The position numbers and the translations under genes were made by a program. A model generated the notes under the pieces. The model was not told the origin of the DNA. It saw only the letters and a program-made list of their open reading frames with translations, and did no database searches. A stretch of 64,000 bases of DNA, taken from contig NC_082701.1 of assembly GCF_949987515.2 (NCBI RefSeq), forward strand, positions 35,047,755 to 35,111,754, given 5' to 3'. Each line of letters begins with the position of its first letter. Within the stretch, counting starts at the first letter, position 1. Below, one piece after another: positions 36,253 through 49,109 of this stretch. Source of the DNA: Delphinus delphis. Lineage: Eukaryota > Chordata > Mammalia > Artiodactyla > Delphinidae.

Positions 36253-37143
36253 ATGAGAAGACAGAAAAACACACAGCAGATGAAGGAGCAAGATAAAAAC
36301 CCACCAGACCTAAAAAATGAAGGGGAAATAGGCAGCGTACATGAAAAAGAATTCAGAATAATGATAGTGAAGTTGATCCAAAATCTTGGAAATAGAACAG
36401 ACAAAATGCAAGAAACATTTAACAAGGACCTAGAAGAACTAAAGATGAAACAAACAATGATGACCAACACAATAAATTACATTAAAAACACTCTAGATGG
36501 GACCAATAGCAGAATAACTGAGGCAGAAGAACGGATAAGTGACCTGGAAGATAAAATAGTGGAAATAATTACAGCAGAGCAGAATAAAGAAAAAAGAATG
36601 AAAAGACCTGAGGACAGTTTCAGAGACTTCTGGGACAACATTAAATGAACCAAAATTCAAATTATAGGGGTTCCAGAGAAAAAGAGAAAAAGAAAGGGAC
36701 TGAGAAAATATTTGAGAGATTATAGTTGAAAACTTCCCTAATATGGGAAAGGAAATAGTTAATCAAGTCCAGGAAGCACAGAGAGTCCCATACAGGATAA
36801 ATCCAGGGAGAAATACGCCAAGACACATATTAATCAAACTGTCAAAAATTAAATACAAAGAAAACATATTAAAAGCAGCAAGGGAAAAACAACAAATAAC
36901 ACCAAGGGAATCCCCATAGGGTTAACAGCTGATCTTTCAGCAGACACTCTGCAAGCCAGAAGGGCATGGCAGGACATATTTAAAGTGAAGAAGGAGAAAA
37001 ATCTACAACCAAGATTACTCTAACCAGCAAGGAACTCATGCATATTTGATGGAAAAATTAAAACCTTTACAGACAAGCAAAAGCTGAGAGAGTTCAGCAC
37101 CACCAAACCAGCTTTACACCAAATGCTAAAGGAACTTCTGTAG
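36253..37143 (+). pseudogene. L1-C ORF1, interrupted
   Basis: It starts MRRQKN like L1-A and reads 131 residues through the coiled-coil region. It then hits TGA at 36,646-36,648, where L1-A has TGC (Cys). A deletion at about 36,680 then shifts the frame in the RRM region. C-terminal text continues recognisably ('gcaagccagaagggcatgg') to a stop at 37,141-37,143. It encodes at most a truncated oligomerisation segment. Confidence 0.9.
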
Positions 37144-37201
37144 GCAAAAAACACAAGAGAAGGAAAAGACCTACCATAACAAACCCAAAACAATTAAGAA
37201 A

Positions 37202-40200
37202 ATGGGAATAGGAACACACATATCGAAAATAACCTTAAATGTAAATGGACTAAATGCTCCCACCAAAAGACACAGATTGGCTGAATGGATACAAAAACAA
37301 GACCCATATATATGCTATCTACAAAAGACCCACCTCAGACCTAGAGACACATACAGACTGAAAGTAAGGGGATGGAAAAAGATATTCCATGCAAATGGAA
37401 ACCAAAAGAAAGCTGGAGTAGCAATTCACATATCAGACAAAATAAACTTAAAATAAAGACTATTAGAAGAGACAAAGAAGGACACAACCTAATTATCAAG
37501 GGATCGATCCAAGAAGATATAACAATTGTAAATATTTTTGCACCCAACATAAGAGCACCTCAATACATAAGGCAAATGCTAACAGCCATAAAAGGGGAAA
37601 TTGAGAGTAACACATTCATAGTAGGGGACTTTAACACCCCACTTTCACCAATGGACAGATCATCCAAAATGAAAATCAGTCAGGAAACACAAGCTTTAAA
37701 TGATACTTTAAACAAGATGGACTTAATTGACATTTATAGGACATTGTATCCAAAAACAACAGAATACACATTTTTCTCAAGTGCTCATGGAACATTCTCC
37801 AGGATAGACCATATCTTGGGTCACAAATAAAGCCTTGGTAAATTTAAGAAAATTGAAATTTTATCAAGTATCTTTTCCGACAACAATGCTATGAGACTAG
37901 ATATCAATTACAGGAAAAGATCTGTAAAAAATACAAACACATGGAGGTTAAATAATACACTACTTAATAACGAAGTGATCACTGATGATATCAAAGAGGA
38001 AATAAAAAAATACCTAGAAACAAATGACAATGGAGACATGACGACCCAAAACCTATGGGATGCAGAAAAAGCAGTTCTAACAGGGAAGTTTATAGCAGTA
38101 TTATCCTACCTTAAGAAACAGGAAACATCTCAAATAAACAAACTAACCATGCACCTAAAGCAATTAGAGAAAGAAGAACAAAAAAACCCCAAAGTTAGCA
38201 GAAGGAAAGAAATCATAAAAATCAGACCAGAAATAAATGAAAAAGAAATGAAGGAAGCAATAGCAAAAATCAGTAACACTAAAAGCTGGTTCTTTGAGAA
38301 GATAAACAAAATAGATAAACCACTAGCCAGACTCATCAAGAAAAAAAGGGAGAAGACTGAAATCAATAGAATTAGAAATGAAAAAGGAGAGGTAACAACT
38401 GACACTGCAGAAATAAAAGAGATCATGAGAGATTACTACAAGCAACTCTATGCCAATAAAATGGACAATCTGGAAGAAATGGACAAATTCTTACAAATGC
38501 ACAACCTGGCAAGACTGAATCAGGAAGAAATAGAAAATATGAACAGACCAATCACAAGCACTGAAATTGAAACTGTCATTAAAAATCTTATAACAAACAA
38601 ACGCCCAGGACCAGATGGCTTCACAGGCGAATTCTATCAAACATTTAGAGAAGAGCTAACACCTATCCTTCTCAAACTCTTCCAAAATATAACAGAGGGA
38701 GGAACACTCCCAAACTCCTTCTATGAGGCCACCATCACCTTGATACTAAAACCAGACAAGGATGTCACAAAGAAAGAAAACTACAGGCCAATATCACTGA
38801 TGAACATAGATGCAAAAATCCTCAACAAAATACTAGCAGACAGAATCCAAGAGCACATTAAAAGGATCATACACTGTGATCAAGTGGAGTTTATTCCAGG
38901 AATGCAAGAATTGTTCAATATACGCAAATAAATCAATGTGATAATCCATATTAACAAACTGAAGGAGAAAAACAATATGGCCATCTCAATAGATACAGAG
39001 AAAGCTTTCGACAAAATTCAACACCCATTTATTATAAAAGGCCTGCAGAAAGTAGGCAGAGAGGGAAATTTCCTCAACATAATAAAGGCCATATATGACT
39101 AATCAACAGCCAACATAGTCCTCAATGGTGAAATACTGAAAGCATTTCCACTAAGATCAGGAACAAGACAAGGTTGCCCACTCTCACCACTCTTATTCAA
39201 CATAGTTTTGGAAGTTTTAGCCACAGCAATCAGAGAAGAAAAGGAAATAAAAGGAATCCAAATTGGAAAAGAAGAAATAAAGATGTCACTGTTTGCAGAT
39301 GACATGATTTTATACATAGAGAATCCTAAAGATGCTACCAGAAAACTACTAGAGCTAATCAATGAATTTGTTAAAGTAGCAGGATACAAAATTAATGCAC
39401 AGAAATCTCTGGCATTCCTATACAATAATGATGAAAAATCTGAAAGTGAAATCAAGAAAACACTCCCATTTACTATTGCAACAAAAAGAATAAAATATCT
39501 AGGAATAAACCTAAGGAGACAAAAGACCTGTATGCAGAAAATTATGAAACTGAAAGAAATTAAAGATGATACAAATAGATGGAGAGATATACCATGTTCT
39601 TGGATTGGAAGAATCAACATTGTGAAAATGACTCTGCTACCGAAAGCAATCTATAGATTCAATGCAATCCCTATCAAACTACCAATGGCATTTTTCACAG
39701 ACTAGAACAAAAAATTTCACAATTTTTATGGAAACACAAAAGACCCCGAATAGCCAAAGCAATCTTGAGAATGAAAAATTGATCTGGAGCAATCAGATTC
39801 CCTGACTTCAGGCTATACTACAAAGCTATAGTAATCAAGACAGTATGGTACTGGCACCAAAGCAGAAAGATAGATCAATGGAACACGATAGAAATCCCAG
39901 AGATAAACCCATGCACATATGGTCACGTTATCTTTGATAAAGGAGGCAGGAATGTACAGTGGAGAAAAGACAGCCTCTTCAATAAGTGGTGCTGGGAAAA
40001 CTGGACAGGCACATGTAAAATTATGAGATTAGATCACTCCCTGACGCCATACACAAAAGTAAGCTCAAAATGGATTAAAGACCTAAATGTAAGGCCAGAC
40101 ACTATCAAACTCTTAGAAGAAAACATAGGAAGAACACTCTATGACATAAATCACAGCAAGGTCCTTTTTGACTCACCGCCTAGAGAAATGGGAATAAAAA

Positions 40201-41005
40201 CAGAAATAAACAAATGGGACCTAATGAAACTTCAAAGCTTTTGCACAGCAAAGGAAACCATAAACAAGACCAAAAGACAACCCTCAGAATGGGAGAAAAT
40301 GTTTGCAAAGGAAGCAACTGACAAAGGATTAACCTCCAAAATTTATATGCCACCCATGCAGCTCAATAACAAAAAAACAAACAACCCAATCCAAAAATGG
40401 GCAGAAGACGTAAATAGACATTTCTCCAAAGAAGATGTACAGACTGCCAACAAACACATGAAAGAATGCTTAACATCATTAATCATTAGAGAAATGCAAA
40501 TCAAAACTACAATGAGATATCATCTCACACCAGTCAGAATGGCCATCATCAAAAAATCTAGAAACAATAAATGCTGGAGAGGGTGTGGAGAAAAGGGAGC
40601 ACTCTTTCACTGCTGGTGGGAATGTGAATTGGTCCAGCCACTCTGGAGAACAGTATGGAGGTTCCTTAAAAGTCTACAAATAGAACTACCATATGACCCA
40701 GCATTCCACTACTGGGCATATACCCTGAGAAAACCATAATTCAAAAAAAGTCATGTACCAAAATGTTCATTGCAGCTCTATTTACAATAGCCCACAGATG
40801 GAAACAACCTAAGTATCCATCATTGGATGAATGGACAAAGAAGATGTGGCACATATATACAATGGAATATTACTCAGCCATAAAAAGTAATGAAATCGAG
40901 CTATTTGTAATGAGGTGGATAGACCAAGAGTCTGCCATACAGAGTGAAGTGACTCATAAAGAGAAAGCCAAATACCATATGCTAACGTATATATATGGAA
41001 TTTAA
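37202..41005 (+). pseudogene. L1-C ORF2, multiply broken
   Basis: The endonuclease part spans two frames. The first (37,202-37,456) ends after a one-base loss in 'aaaataaacttaaaata'. The second, read within 37,372-37,830, holds 'GDFNTPLSPMDRSS' and 'RIDHILGHK' and stops where TCA became TAA (37,828-37,830). The RT part (37,891-38,931) stops at TAA just after 'QELFNIRK'. The FADD motif (39,292-39,303) lies in a further open piece (39,208-39,705). The C-terminal piece (40,023-40,739) keeps the Cys-rich motif C-X3-C-X7-H-X4-C. Catalytic residues survive, but no continuous protein can be made. Confidence 0.95.
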
Positions 41006-41391
41006 GATAAAAATATGTCATGAAGAACCTAGGGGTAAGACAGGAATAAAGACACAGACCTACTAGAGAATGGACTTAAGGATATGGGGAGGGGGAAGCG
41101 TAAGCTGTGACAAAGCGAGAGAGAGGCATGGACATATATACACTACCAAACTTAAGGTAGATAGCTAGTGGGAAGCAGCCGCAAAACACAGGGAGATCAG
41201 CTCAGTGCTTTGTGACCACCTGGAGGGGTGGGATATGTAGGGTTGGTTTGAGGGAGGCACAATAGGGAAGAGATACGGGAACATATGTATGTGTGTGGCT
41301 GATTCACTTTGTTATAAAGCAGAAACTAACACACCATCGTAAAGCAATTATACTGCAATAAAGATGTAAAAAAAAAATAAAAACAGTAAAA
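41006..41391 (+). other. L1-C 3' UTR and tail
   Basis: Aligns with the 3' UTR of L1-A. The G-rich tract (about 41,220-41,255) has lost several G runs. It ends 'caataaagatgtaaaaaaaa' plus an interrupted A tail. Confidence 0.85.
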
Positions 41392-41438
41392 AAGAGATTG
41401 TAGATTTTACTTGTTCTTAAAATTTTGAGCTCTTTGCT

Positions 41439-41732
41439 GTGCAACATGAGGAGCTTACCAAAAAAGGCCTGATGGAATTGGAGGCCCAGAGAAATGATGA
41501 AGAGAGACAAGAGGAAGAAGAAGTAACTGAAAAACAGAAGAGATTCATGATGCAGGAAATGGCAAGGGGATTGTCTTTATTTGAGGAGGCACATGACCTG
41601 AAAGTAGAATGGTACACAAAGGTTGCAGCAGCCATTCAGAGTGCAATCCAGTGCTACCGTGTCATCCATGATGAGAAGAAAAGAGCTACTACCCAGACAT
41701 CCCTGGATAGTTTTTTTCAAGAGTGTAGATAG
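41439..41732 (+). pseudogene. Tigger transposase C-terminal remnant
   Basis: A 97-residue open frame resembles the tail of Tigger transposases: an acidic Glu-rich stretch, 'KRFMMQEMARGLSLFEEA', then 'CYRVIHDEKKRATTQTSLDS' ahead of the C-terminus. The catalytic DDE core that should precede it is absent on both sides of the L1. The coding frame ends 27 bp into the 3' part, and the remaining text to 42,152 is the transposon 3' UTR and inverted end. Confidence 0.75.
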
Positions 41733-42154
41733 AATTGAACACAGCAAGGAACCAGAATCTGTGGCATCAACATCAAGCATGAGTGAAATTGCAGCTTGCC
41801 CTCCATCTCCTGTTGCTGATGCTCCTTCAGCTGTACCATCTCCCACCTCCTCTCCCTCCTCCAGTCTGTAACTCTTCTTGCCTATTCACTTGATGCCAGC
41901 CCTTGTATGCCAGCTGTTGAACTGTACTACTGTACTTTTCAAGGTACTGTACTGTAAGACTAAAAATGTTTTCTTTATTTTTGTGTTTGTTTTCTATATA
42001 TTATTTGTGTGAAAAGTATTATAAACCTATTACAGTACAGTACTATACAGCTGATTATGGGTACCTAGGCTAAATTTGTTGGACTTACAAACAAATTGTA
42101 CTGATGAACATGCTCTTGGAATGGAACTCGTTCGTATGTAGGGGACTTAATGTA

Positions 42155-42485
42155 TCAATTTGTCAAACAAATTTCTTTTCTGGTTACTCTTCAGAATGGT
42201 ATTAATTTGTTGCTTCTGGTGACCTGAAAATTTCTCCTTTAACTAACATGTATATTTCTCCCCACCCACAGACATACACACCCTCCAGTGATTTTTTTAT
42301 CTCTATTTCTTCCCTTTTCCATATCCTGACTCCTCATCCTCAACTAAACCCACTCTCACCATCACAAAGCATCCCTAGCCTCTGCATCTACCTGGTCTTT
42401 ATCTAACTTTATTTCCTAAGAAAGTCTGGATTAGGAAATTCATAATAATTTGTGATCACGATAAATGCATGGAAGCCTCTGTGTC
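42155..42485. other. Unique sequence
   Basis: Pyrimidine-rich in part ('tctccccacccacagacata'), with no gene or repeat recognised. Confidence 0.45.
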
Positions 42486-42830
42486 TTAGTGTGGGCTGCT
42501 ATAACAGAATGTCATAGACCGGGCATCTTAAACAACAAGTACTTATTTCTCATAGTGCTAGAGGCTAGAAGTCTGAGATCAGGATGCCAGCATGGTTGGG
42601 TTCTAGTGAAAGCCCTCTTCCTGGTTCACAGATGGCCACATTTTTTCTATGCCCTCACATGGCAGAGAAGGACATCATGGCAGAGAAGGACATCATATTT
42701 CTTGTGTCACTTCTTATAGAAGGGCACAGATCCCATTCATGACATGATCGTCTCCATCTCCAAATACCATGACATTGGGATTCTACAAAGGAATTTTAGG
42801 AGTACCCAAACATTCAACAGCACTATGACT
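42486..42830. repeat. Old dispersed mammalian repeat, family not assigned
   Basis: The phrases 'gggctgctataacagaatg', 'cttaaacaacaagtacttat' and 'gctagaggctagaagtctga' belong to a very common mammalian dispersed repeat that I recognise by text but cannot name with confidence. An 18-bp unit 'ggcagagaaggacatcat' is tandemly duplicated at 42,661-42,696. Confidence 0.55.
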
Positions 42831-43035
42831 CATCTCGGATGAGTTCGGTCTGACTTGATAATAAGCAAGCAATTAGGAAGTTGTACTAACCTCAAACTCA
42901 AAAGACAAATACAGCTTTATGGTGTTATTCTTGCTATGTCTTCTATTGCTGAATGAGTTTTAATTTTTTTTTTCTACTAATAAATAGCACTGGACAAAAA
43001 TCAAAGGCCTATAACATAAAACAAACAGAAATTTA

Positions 43036-43214
43036 ATCCAGGCCTTGGCACTTAGTAGCTTATGACCTTGAGTAAGTTCATCTCTTTTGGACTCTTTTTG
43101 CTTAACTTATAAAATGGACAAAACTATTGCCTTCATAAAGTTATGAAGATGAAAATTATAGTGTATTCATAATTTCCTAGTGCAAAGTCTGGCACATTTT
43201 ATAAATATAAAATG
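43036..43214 (-). mobile_element. MIR SINE, ancient
   Basis: Inverted MIR order: 'ttggcacttagtagcttatg', 'accttgagtaagttcatct', 'cttataaaatggacaaaac', 'agtgcaaagtctggcacat'. Diverged and without flanking duplications. Confidence 0.75.
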
Positions 43215-43429
43215 TCCAATACCTGAATCTCTCTTTGATGCTCTAGAATCATTTGTTTTTATTAAATACATTTATTTGATGTGTTATATATGCCAGACAC
43301 TGTGCATGATCTTGGGGGATATGTGTTTTAAAATAACCAAAAGGAGATATGGTTGATGTTTCCTTGTATCTTATAGTTCAATTCAGACATACACTAAATA
43401 AATAACCACCTGAGTCTGTTCTGATTAAA

Positions 43430-44880
43430 ACCTCATAATCTCTAACATGAGAACATAGTAAAGGGACATTTCCATTCCTTTTTCTAATTTCTATTGTTTT
43501 AGTGATATTCTCTATCTCATAAGACATTGTCATCATGCTTTTTTTTTACTTCATTAAGCATGGTTTTCTTTAGTTCCTTGGATGTTTACTGACTTGAAGT
43601 CTTTGTCTTATTAATTTGAGGTCTGGACTCTCTCACAGGCAGTATCTGTCATTTGTTTTGTTTCCCCTGTTGACGGATAACACTTCCCTTTTCTTTGCAT
43701 TTCTCATGTTTCTGTTGTTGTTGTAAACTTATTATTTCAAGGAGTATATTGTAACAACTCTGGATACTGATTCTCCCAGACTCTGGGATTTGGTTTTGTT
43801 GTTGTTTGCTCATTTACTTGTTTAGTAACATGGCTGGACTATTTCATTGAAATTTATTGTCTGTATCCTCATTGTTAAGCATCTGACATCACTCCACAAA
43901 GGACACACTCGGGCATGCACGCAGTCACGCTGGGATGGCAGTGGTTTTAGTAGGATTCTCTTTGGTTCTCTTTTTCCCTGATATCTCTATTAAACCAATT
44001 TCCTTTTCTGGTATCACCCCAGCTTTTAGGCTGTATTAATTGCCTCGTGAAAGCTCTATGTTTTGTTATGAAGTCATAAATTACTCCAAGTTTAATCCAA
44101 TAAAACTGGGGTCCATATAGAGAGGTATTTCTTTAGGTAAGTCGTTGCAACTTGTTCTGAATGCAGGAGGGCTATTCTTAGCTGTCTCTTTCCTTTATTC
44201 TCGCTGGTAAATTAGTTGACCTTTGGTTTAGCTTGTTGCTTTTAATTGCATACTACCAAAATGTCTATTGTTTCTGAATGTACCCTTAGACTTGAAATAC
44301 TCCACACTGTTTCAAATAATGCTGGGTCTTTTAGGGAGAGCTTCAAACACTTTTTTTGGTAGTATATTTTCTCCTATCAAAATCTGTTAACTCCTACTCT
44401 AGAGCTGAGTATGGGGACTGTGGCCTGCTTCTAGGGTTGTCTTCTGCCCTATAAATTGGGGATGGGTAGAAGAAGAGAGACCTCAATATCTTGGCCACAC
44501 CTGCCAAGAATTTAACCTCTGTAACTTGGAGCTAGGAGATGGAAGATGAGAAACCCTGGCAACCTGCCCTTCCAAGTAAGATAGTGAGTTAGCCTATAAC
44601 TTTCCTGGGGGCTGAGGAAAAGAGGTATGCTTTTTCTTGATTATACTTGGCTAAATTAGAGCTTCTGTTATCCTGGCCAGTTGGAGAGGGATTAGGAAGG
44701 GAGCCGTTGCCACAGACTCACAGTCTTCTGAGATTTAGTAGATTTTCTTGAATACATGTTTCTTCATTTGACTTATGTGCTCAGGAAAATTTCCAGAGAC
44801 TTAATTTTTTTCCCACAAGTTACAGCTGTTTTCTGGGCAGTGGTCCATGGAGCTCCTCATGCTGCCTTTCTGAAAGTTAT
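43430..44880 (-). mobile_element. Ancient L1/HAL1-like relic
   Basis: Plus-strand phrases such as 'gtctggactctctcacaggc', 'ctgttgacggataacacttc' and 'ctctttgcatttctcatgtt'-like text match the inverted upstream part of old L1 or HAL1 elements. No open frame is preserved. Boundaries are approximate, and the right part (after about 44,400) may be other DNA. Confidence 0.45.
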
Positions 44881-44949
44881 CTCTTTTCTTCCCCAGCAGT
44901 CACCAATATCATGAATTTGTGTGGCCATTAAGTCTCTACAGATATGTAT

Positions 44950-45186
44950 TTTTTTTTTTAGTTGAGTAACAATTTAAGTGTATAAAGTTATTTGTGCAAC
45001 ATTTCTTTTGGGGTCACATTGTGGTTTTTGGAGTTATATATAGCTTTAATTAATTTTAACATAGTTCTGTTATGGTTTTCCATTATGTTGATTTCCCACA
45101 ATCTATTCATCTATTTTTATTTCTAATGTTATTTAATTTCTTTCTGAGCTTTTGCTACTATGAAACAATGCTACCATAAACAGTTT

Positions 45187-45256
<70 letters not shown>

Positions 45257-45690
45257 TGTGCACCTATGCTAGAATTTCTCTAGAATATATGCCTTAGATA
45301 ATCTTAGATTATGTCCATCTTTAACTTTACTAGAAATTGTCAAAATACGCTCTAAAATACAATTTATAACCCCATTAGCAGTATGCAAGAGTTCCCGATT
45401 CCCTCCGTCATCTCTTGTACTCGGTAATCATTAGGTATTGATATTTTTCCCCAATCTGAATGTAATGGTTATTTAAATGTACATCAAATATATATTTTCC
45501 TGTTTACTGACCAGATTAAGCCATTTCCATGTGTTTAATGGTTATTCTTATTTTCACTTTCCTTACTTACCTATACCCCTTGCTCAGTTGCCTATGTTGC
45601 CTATTTGGTTTTATTTTTCTTACAGATTATCAGGACTTCTTAAATTTGGATGCAAGTCTTACATCAGTAAAATGGATTGCAATAAAATAA
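44950..45690 (-). mobile_element. Ancient L1M 3'-end relic containing a (TA)n tract
   Basis: Inverted L1 3' end phrases are visible around the microsatellite: 'ctactatgaaacaatgctac', 'gaatttctctagaatatatg', 'ccccattagcagtatgcaag', 'ccatttccatgtgtttaatg'. This resembles the standard order of an L1M 3' UTR and late ORF2, diverged. Confidence 0.55.
45189..45251 (+). repeat. (TA)n microsatellite
   Basis: 63 bases of uninterrupted alternating T and A, able to extrude as a cruciform or hairpin. Confidence 0.95.
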
Positions 45691-46597
45691 TCATCATCAC
45701 CACCACCTGAGTAATATCTTATAAATATGTTTATGATTAACTCACAAAAGTGTTAAATTCTGATATAGTCAATGTTTTAATATTTGACACATAGATTGGC
45801 TCAGTGCCCATGAGGGGTGTAAGAATTTATAGTTTTCTACATGATACTCAGTGAACCCAGTCTGAATAATACTAATTATGTTTTATTTGTTGAGATTTGC
45901 TTTCTGGCCTGGTTAATACTTTTAAATGTTTCAAGTGTGTTTGATTAGTATGTGACTCTCTAACTGTTGTGTGGAAGGTCTTATTCATGACAATTTGATT
46001 AAGGTCAGTTAATTCAAATGTTCAAATAATTCATTTCATTAGTAAACATTCTCTCTCATTTACTAAAAGTATTATATATTCAATTTTATGTTATTACTTT
46101 ATTTATATTATGAACAAAAAAGACAGTGTATCACTCATTCCTTCTTACAATGAGTTAAGTCCTAACTCACTGCAGTCTCCTGCTGACGGTACACCCCAAG
46201 GGGAATTCAGGAGGGAGTAAATAAGATAAGGCATTCTGTGCCTTGGATATAAGCACTGGGCTAGATGGTTAAGATGAATATTTCAAGAATTTCAGTCACC
46301 CAAGGTTCTTGCATCTTCCCATACATAGAAAAGCACTAAAATCTTTAACTTTGAGATATCTGTTCTTTGTGATTGGTAATAATCTTTTACCAAGATATGT
46401 GTTTGACTACATGTATTTCCTAGCCAAAAAATTCATGTACTTGTACTGGCTCCTTCCCTACCTTTTCGAAGCAGTTCTTCAGAGGTATCTGAGAAACTAT
46501 TTCCTGGGCTATAGTCCTCAGTAATGTTGGTGAATAAAACTGAAACTCACTGATCTTAAGTTGTGCATTTTTGCTTCAGTTGACAGTTTTACAGACT
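45691..46597. other. Unique AT-rich sequence
   Basis: No exon or repeat recognised. The open frame at 46,309-46,524 (71 codons) resembles nothing known to me. Confidence 0.5.
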
Positions 46598-48933
46598 TAG
46601 TGATTAATATTAATTCTTCTAATCCATGAACATGGTGTATATTTTCATCTTTTTGTGTTGTCTTCAACTTCTTTCTCAGTGTCTTACACTTTTCTGAGTA
46701 CAGGTCTTTTTCCTCCTTACAAAGGTTTATTCCTAAGTATTTTATTCTTTTTGATGCAATTGTAAATGGGATTGTTTCCTTAATTTCTCTTTCTGATAGT
46801 TTGTTTTTAGTGTATATAAATGTGACAGATTTCTGTATATTAATTTTGTATCCTGCAACTTTACTAAATTCACTAATGAGCTCATAGTTTATTGGTGGCA
46901 TCTTTAGGATTTTCTATGTATATTATCATGTCATCTGCAAACAGTGACAGTTTTACTTATTTCTTTCCAATTTGGATCCAATTTTTTTTTTCTTGTATGA
47001 CTGCTGTGGCTAGTACTTCCAATACTATGTTTAATAAAAGTGGTGAGAGTGGGCATCCTTATCTTATTCATTTAGAGGAAATGTTTTAAGATTTTTACCA
47101 TTGAGTACACTGTTAACTGTTGACTCATCATATATAGTCTTTATTATGTTGAAGTATGTTTCCTCTACATCCATTTTCTGAAGAGTTTTTTTTTATCATA
47201 AATAGTCATTGAATTTTGTCAAAAACTTTTTCTGCATCTATTGAGATGATCATATGGTTTCTATTTTTCAGCTTGTTAATGTGATGTATTACACTGATTG
47301 ATTTGTGGATTTGAACCATCCTTGTATCTCTGGGATAAAGCCCACTTTTAATATATTGTTGAATTCACTTTGCTAATATTTTGTTGAGGATTTTTGCATC
47401 TATGTTCATTAAAGATAGTGGCCTGTAACTTTCTTTTTGCATGATATCTTTTTGTCTGGTTTTGGTATCAGTGTGATGCTGGCCTCATAGAATGAGCTTG
47501 GAAGTGTTATTTCCTCTGAAATTTTTTGGAGTAGTTTGAGAACTACTCTGTGTTAACTCTTCTCTAAATATTCAGTAGAATTCACCTGTGAAGCCATTTG
47601 GTCCTGGACTTTAGTTTAATTACTGATATAGTTTCAATACTAGTAATTTGTATGTACATATTTTTTATTTTGTCCTGCTTTAGTCTTGAGAGACTGTACA
47701 TTTCTAGAAAGTTGTCTATTTCTTCTTGATTGTCCATATTATTGACATAGAGTTGTTCATAGTAATCTCTTTAAGATCTTTTGAATTTCTGTGGTGGTGT
47801 TTGTAACATCTCTTTTTTCACTTCTGATTTTATCGATTTGGGCCTTCTCTCTTTTATTCTTGATGTATCTAGCTAAAAGTTTATCAATTTTTTTTATCTT
47901 TTCAGAGAACCAGTTCTCAGTTTCATTGATCTTTTCTATTGTTATTTTAGTCTCTATTTTATTTATTTCTGCTCTGATCTTTATGATTTATTTCCTTCTA
48001 TTAACTTTGAGTTGTTTTTGATCTCCTGTTTCCAGTTCATTCAAGAGTACAGTTAGGTTGTTTATTTGAGATTTTTCTTGTTTCCTGTGGTATTGTTAAA
48101 AGCTACTTTTGCTGTGGCCCATGGATTTTGAATCATTGTGTTTTCATTTTCATTTGTCTTCAGGTATTTTTCTATTTCCTCTTTGATTTCTTCAGTGATC
48201 CATTGGTTGTTTAGTAGCATATTGTTAAGCCACCATGAGTTTGTATTTTTTGCAGTTTTTTTCTTGTAGTTGGTTTCTAGTAGCTTAGCATTGTGGTTAT
48301 AAAAGATGCTTGATATGATTTTAGTTTTCTTAAACTTACTGTGGCTTGTTTTGCAGCCTAACATTTGATCTATACTGGAAAACGTTCTATGTGTACTTGA
48401 AAAAAATGTATATCTGCTGCTTTTGGAAGTCCATCTGTTTTAAGATGTCATTTAAGGCCAGTGTTTCCTTACTGATTTTCTGCTTGGATGATTTGTCCAT
48501 TGATGTTAATGGAGTGTTAAAGTCTCCTACTATTATTGTGTTACTGTCAGTTTCTCCTTTTATGTCCATATTCTTGTATATTTAGGTGGTGTTAAGTTGG
48601 GTGCATAAATATTTACAATTGTTGTATCTTCTTCTTGGATTGATCCCTTGATGTCCTTCTTTGTCTCTTGTAACAGTCTTTATTTTAAAGTCTCTTTCAT
48701 CTGATAAAAGTATTGCTACTCCAGCTTTCTTTTAATTTCCATTTGCATAGAATAACTTTTCCCATTCCCTCACTTTCAGTGTGTGTTTCTCTAGATCTGA
48801 AGTGAGTCTCTTATAGGCAGCAAATATATGTGTCTTGCTTTTATATCCATTCAGCCACTCTATGTCTTTTGATTGCAGCATTTAGTCCATTTACATTTAA
48901 GGTAATTATTGATATGTATGGTCTTATTGCCAT
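46598..48933 (-). pseudogene. L1-D ORF2 remnant
   Basis: It starts near the minus-strand ATG at 48,933-48,931. Endonuclease text is visible (for example 'VGDFNTPLTSMDKSS' within minus 48,569-48,387). The RT region is heavily frameshifted: the RT active-site area ('tcatctgcaaacagtgaca' on plus, about 46,930) and a C-terminal open piece (46,901-46,518) remain. Many indels and stops make it older than L1-A, L1-B and L1-C. It ends at about 46,598, short of the Cys-rich C-terminus. Confidence 0.88.
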
Positions 48934-49109
48934 TTTGTTCATTGTTTTGTTTCTGTAGGCCTTTTCTTCTTCTTCTTCTTCTTATGTTCTCTTCTCTTGT
49001 GATTTGATTACCACTTCTAGTGTCATTTTTAGATTCATTTTCCTTTTCTTGTGTGTACATCTGTTGTAGATTTTTGGTTTGTGATTACCATGAAACTTTT
49101 ATATATAAG
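48934..49109 (-). other. L1-D upstream segment next to the ERV
   Basis: Contains a (TTC)n run (48,965-48,982) and 'gtttgtgattaccatgaaac', a phrase common in the region upstream of ORF2 in old L1 elements. It is cut by the LTR at 49,110. Confidence 0.55.

Larger units (their letters stand above)
33939..41391 (+). mobile_element. Near full-length L1 retrotransposon (L1-C)
   Basis: It has the same organisation as L1-A, but the first ~70 bp including the YY1-like motif are missing. It runs through the 5' UTR, duplicated polypyrimidine modules, ORF1, ORF2 and 3' UTR to an A-rich tail with interruptions (about 41,367-41,391). It interrupts the Tigger transposon. All ORFs are broken. Confidence 0.95.
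33404..42154 (+). mobile_element. Tigger-like (pogo/Tc1-mariner) DNA transposon, split by an L1
   Basis: The ends are 15-bp perfect inverted repeats: 'taagtcccctacata' (33,409-33,423) and its complement (42,135-42,149). TA dinucleotides lie just outside (33,404-33,405 and 42,153-42,154), as expected for Tc1-mariner targets. The transposon proper is 33,406-33,938 plus 41,399-42,152, about 1.3 kb, so it is internally deleted relative to autonomous Tiggers. An L1 fills the gap. The general family is well supported; the subfamily name is not. Confidence 0.88.
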
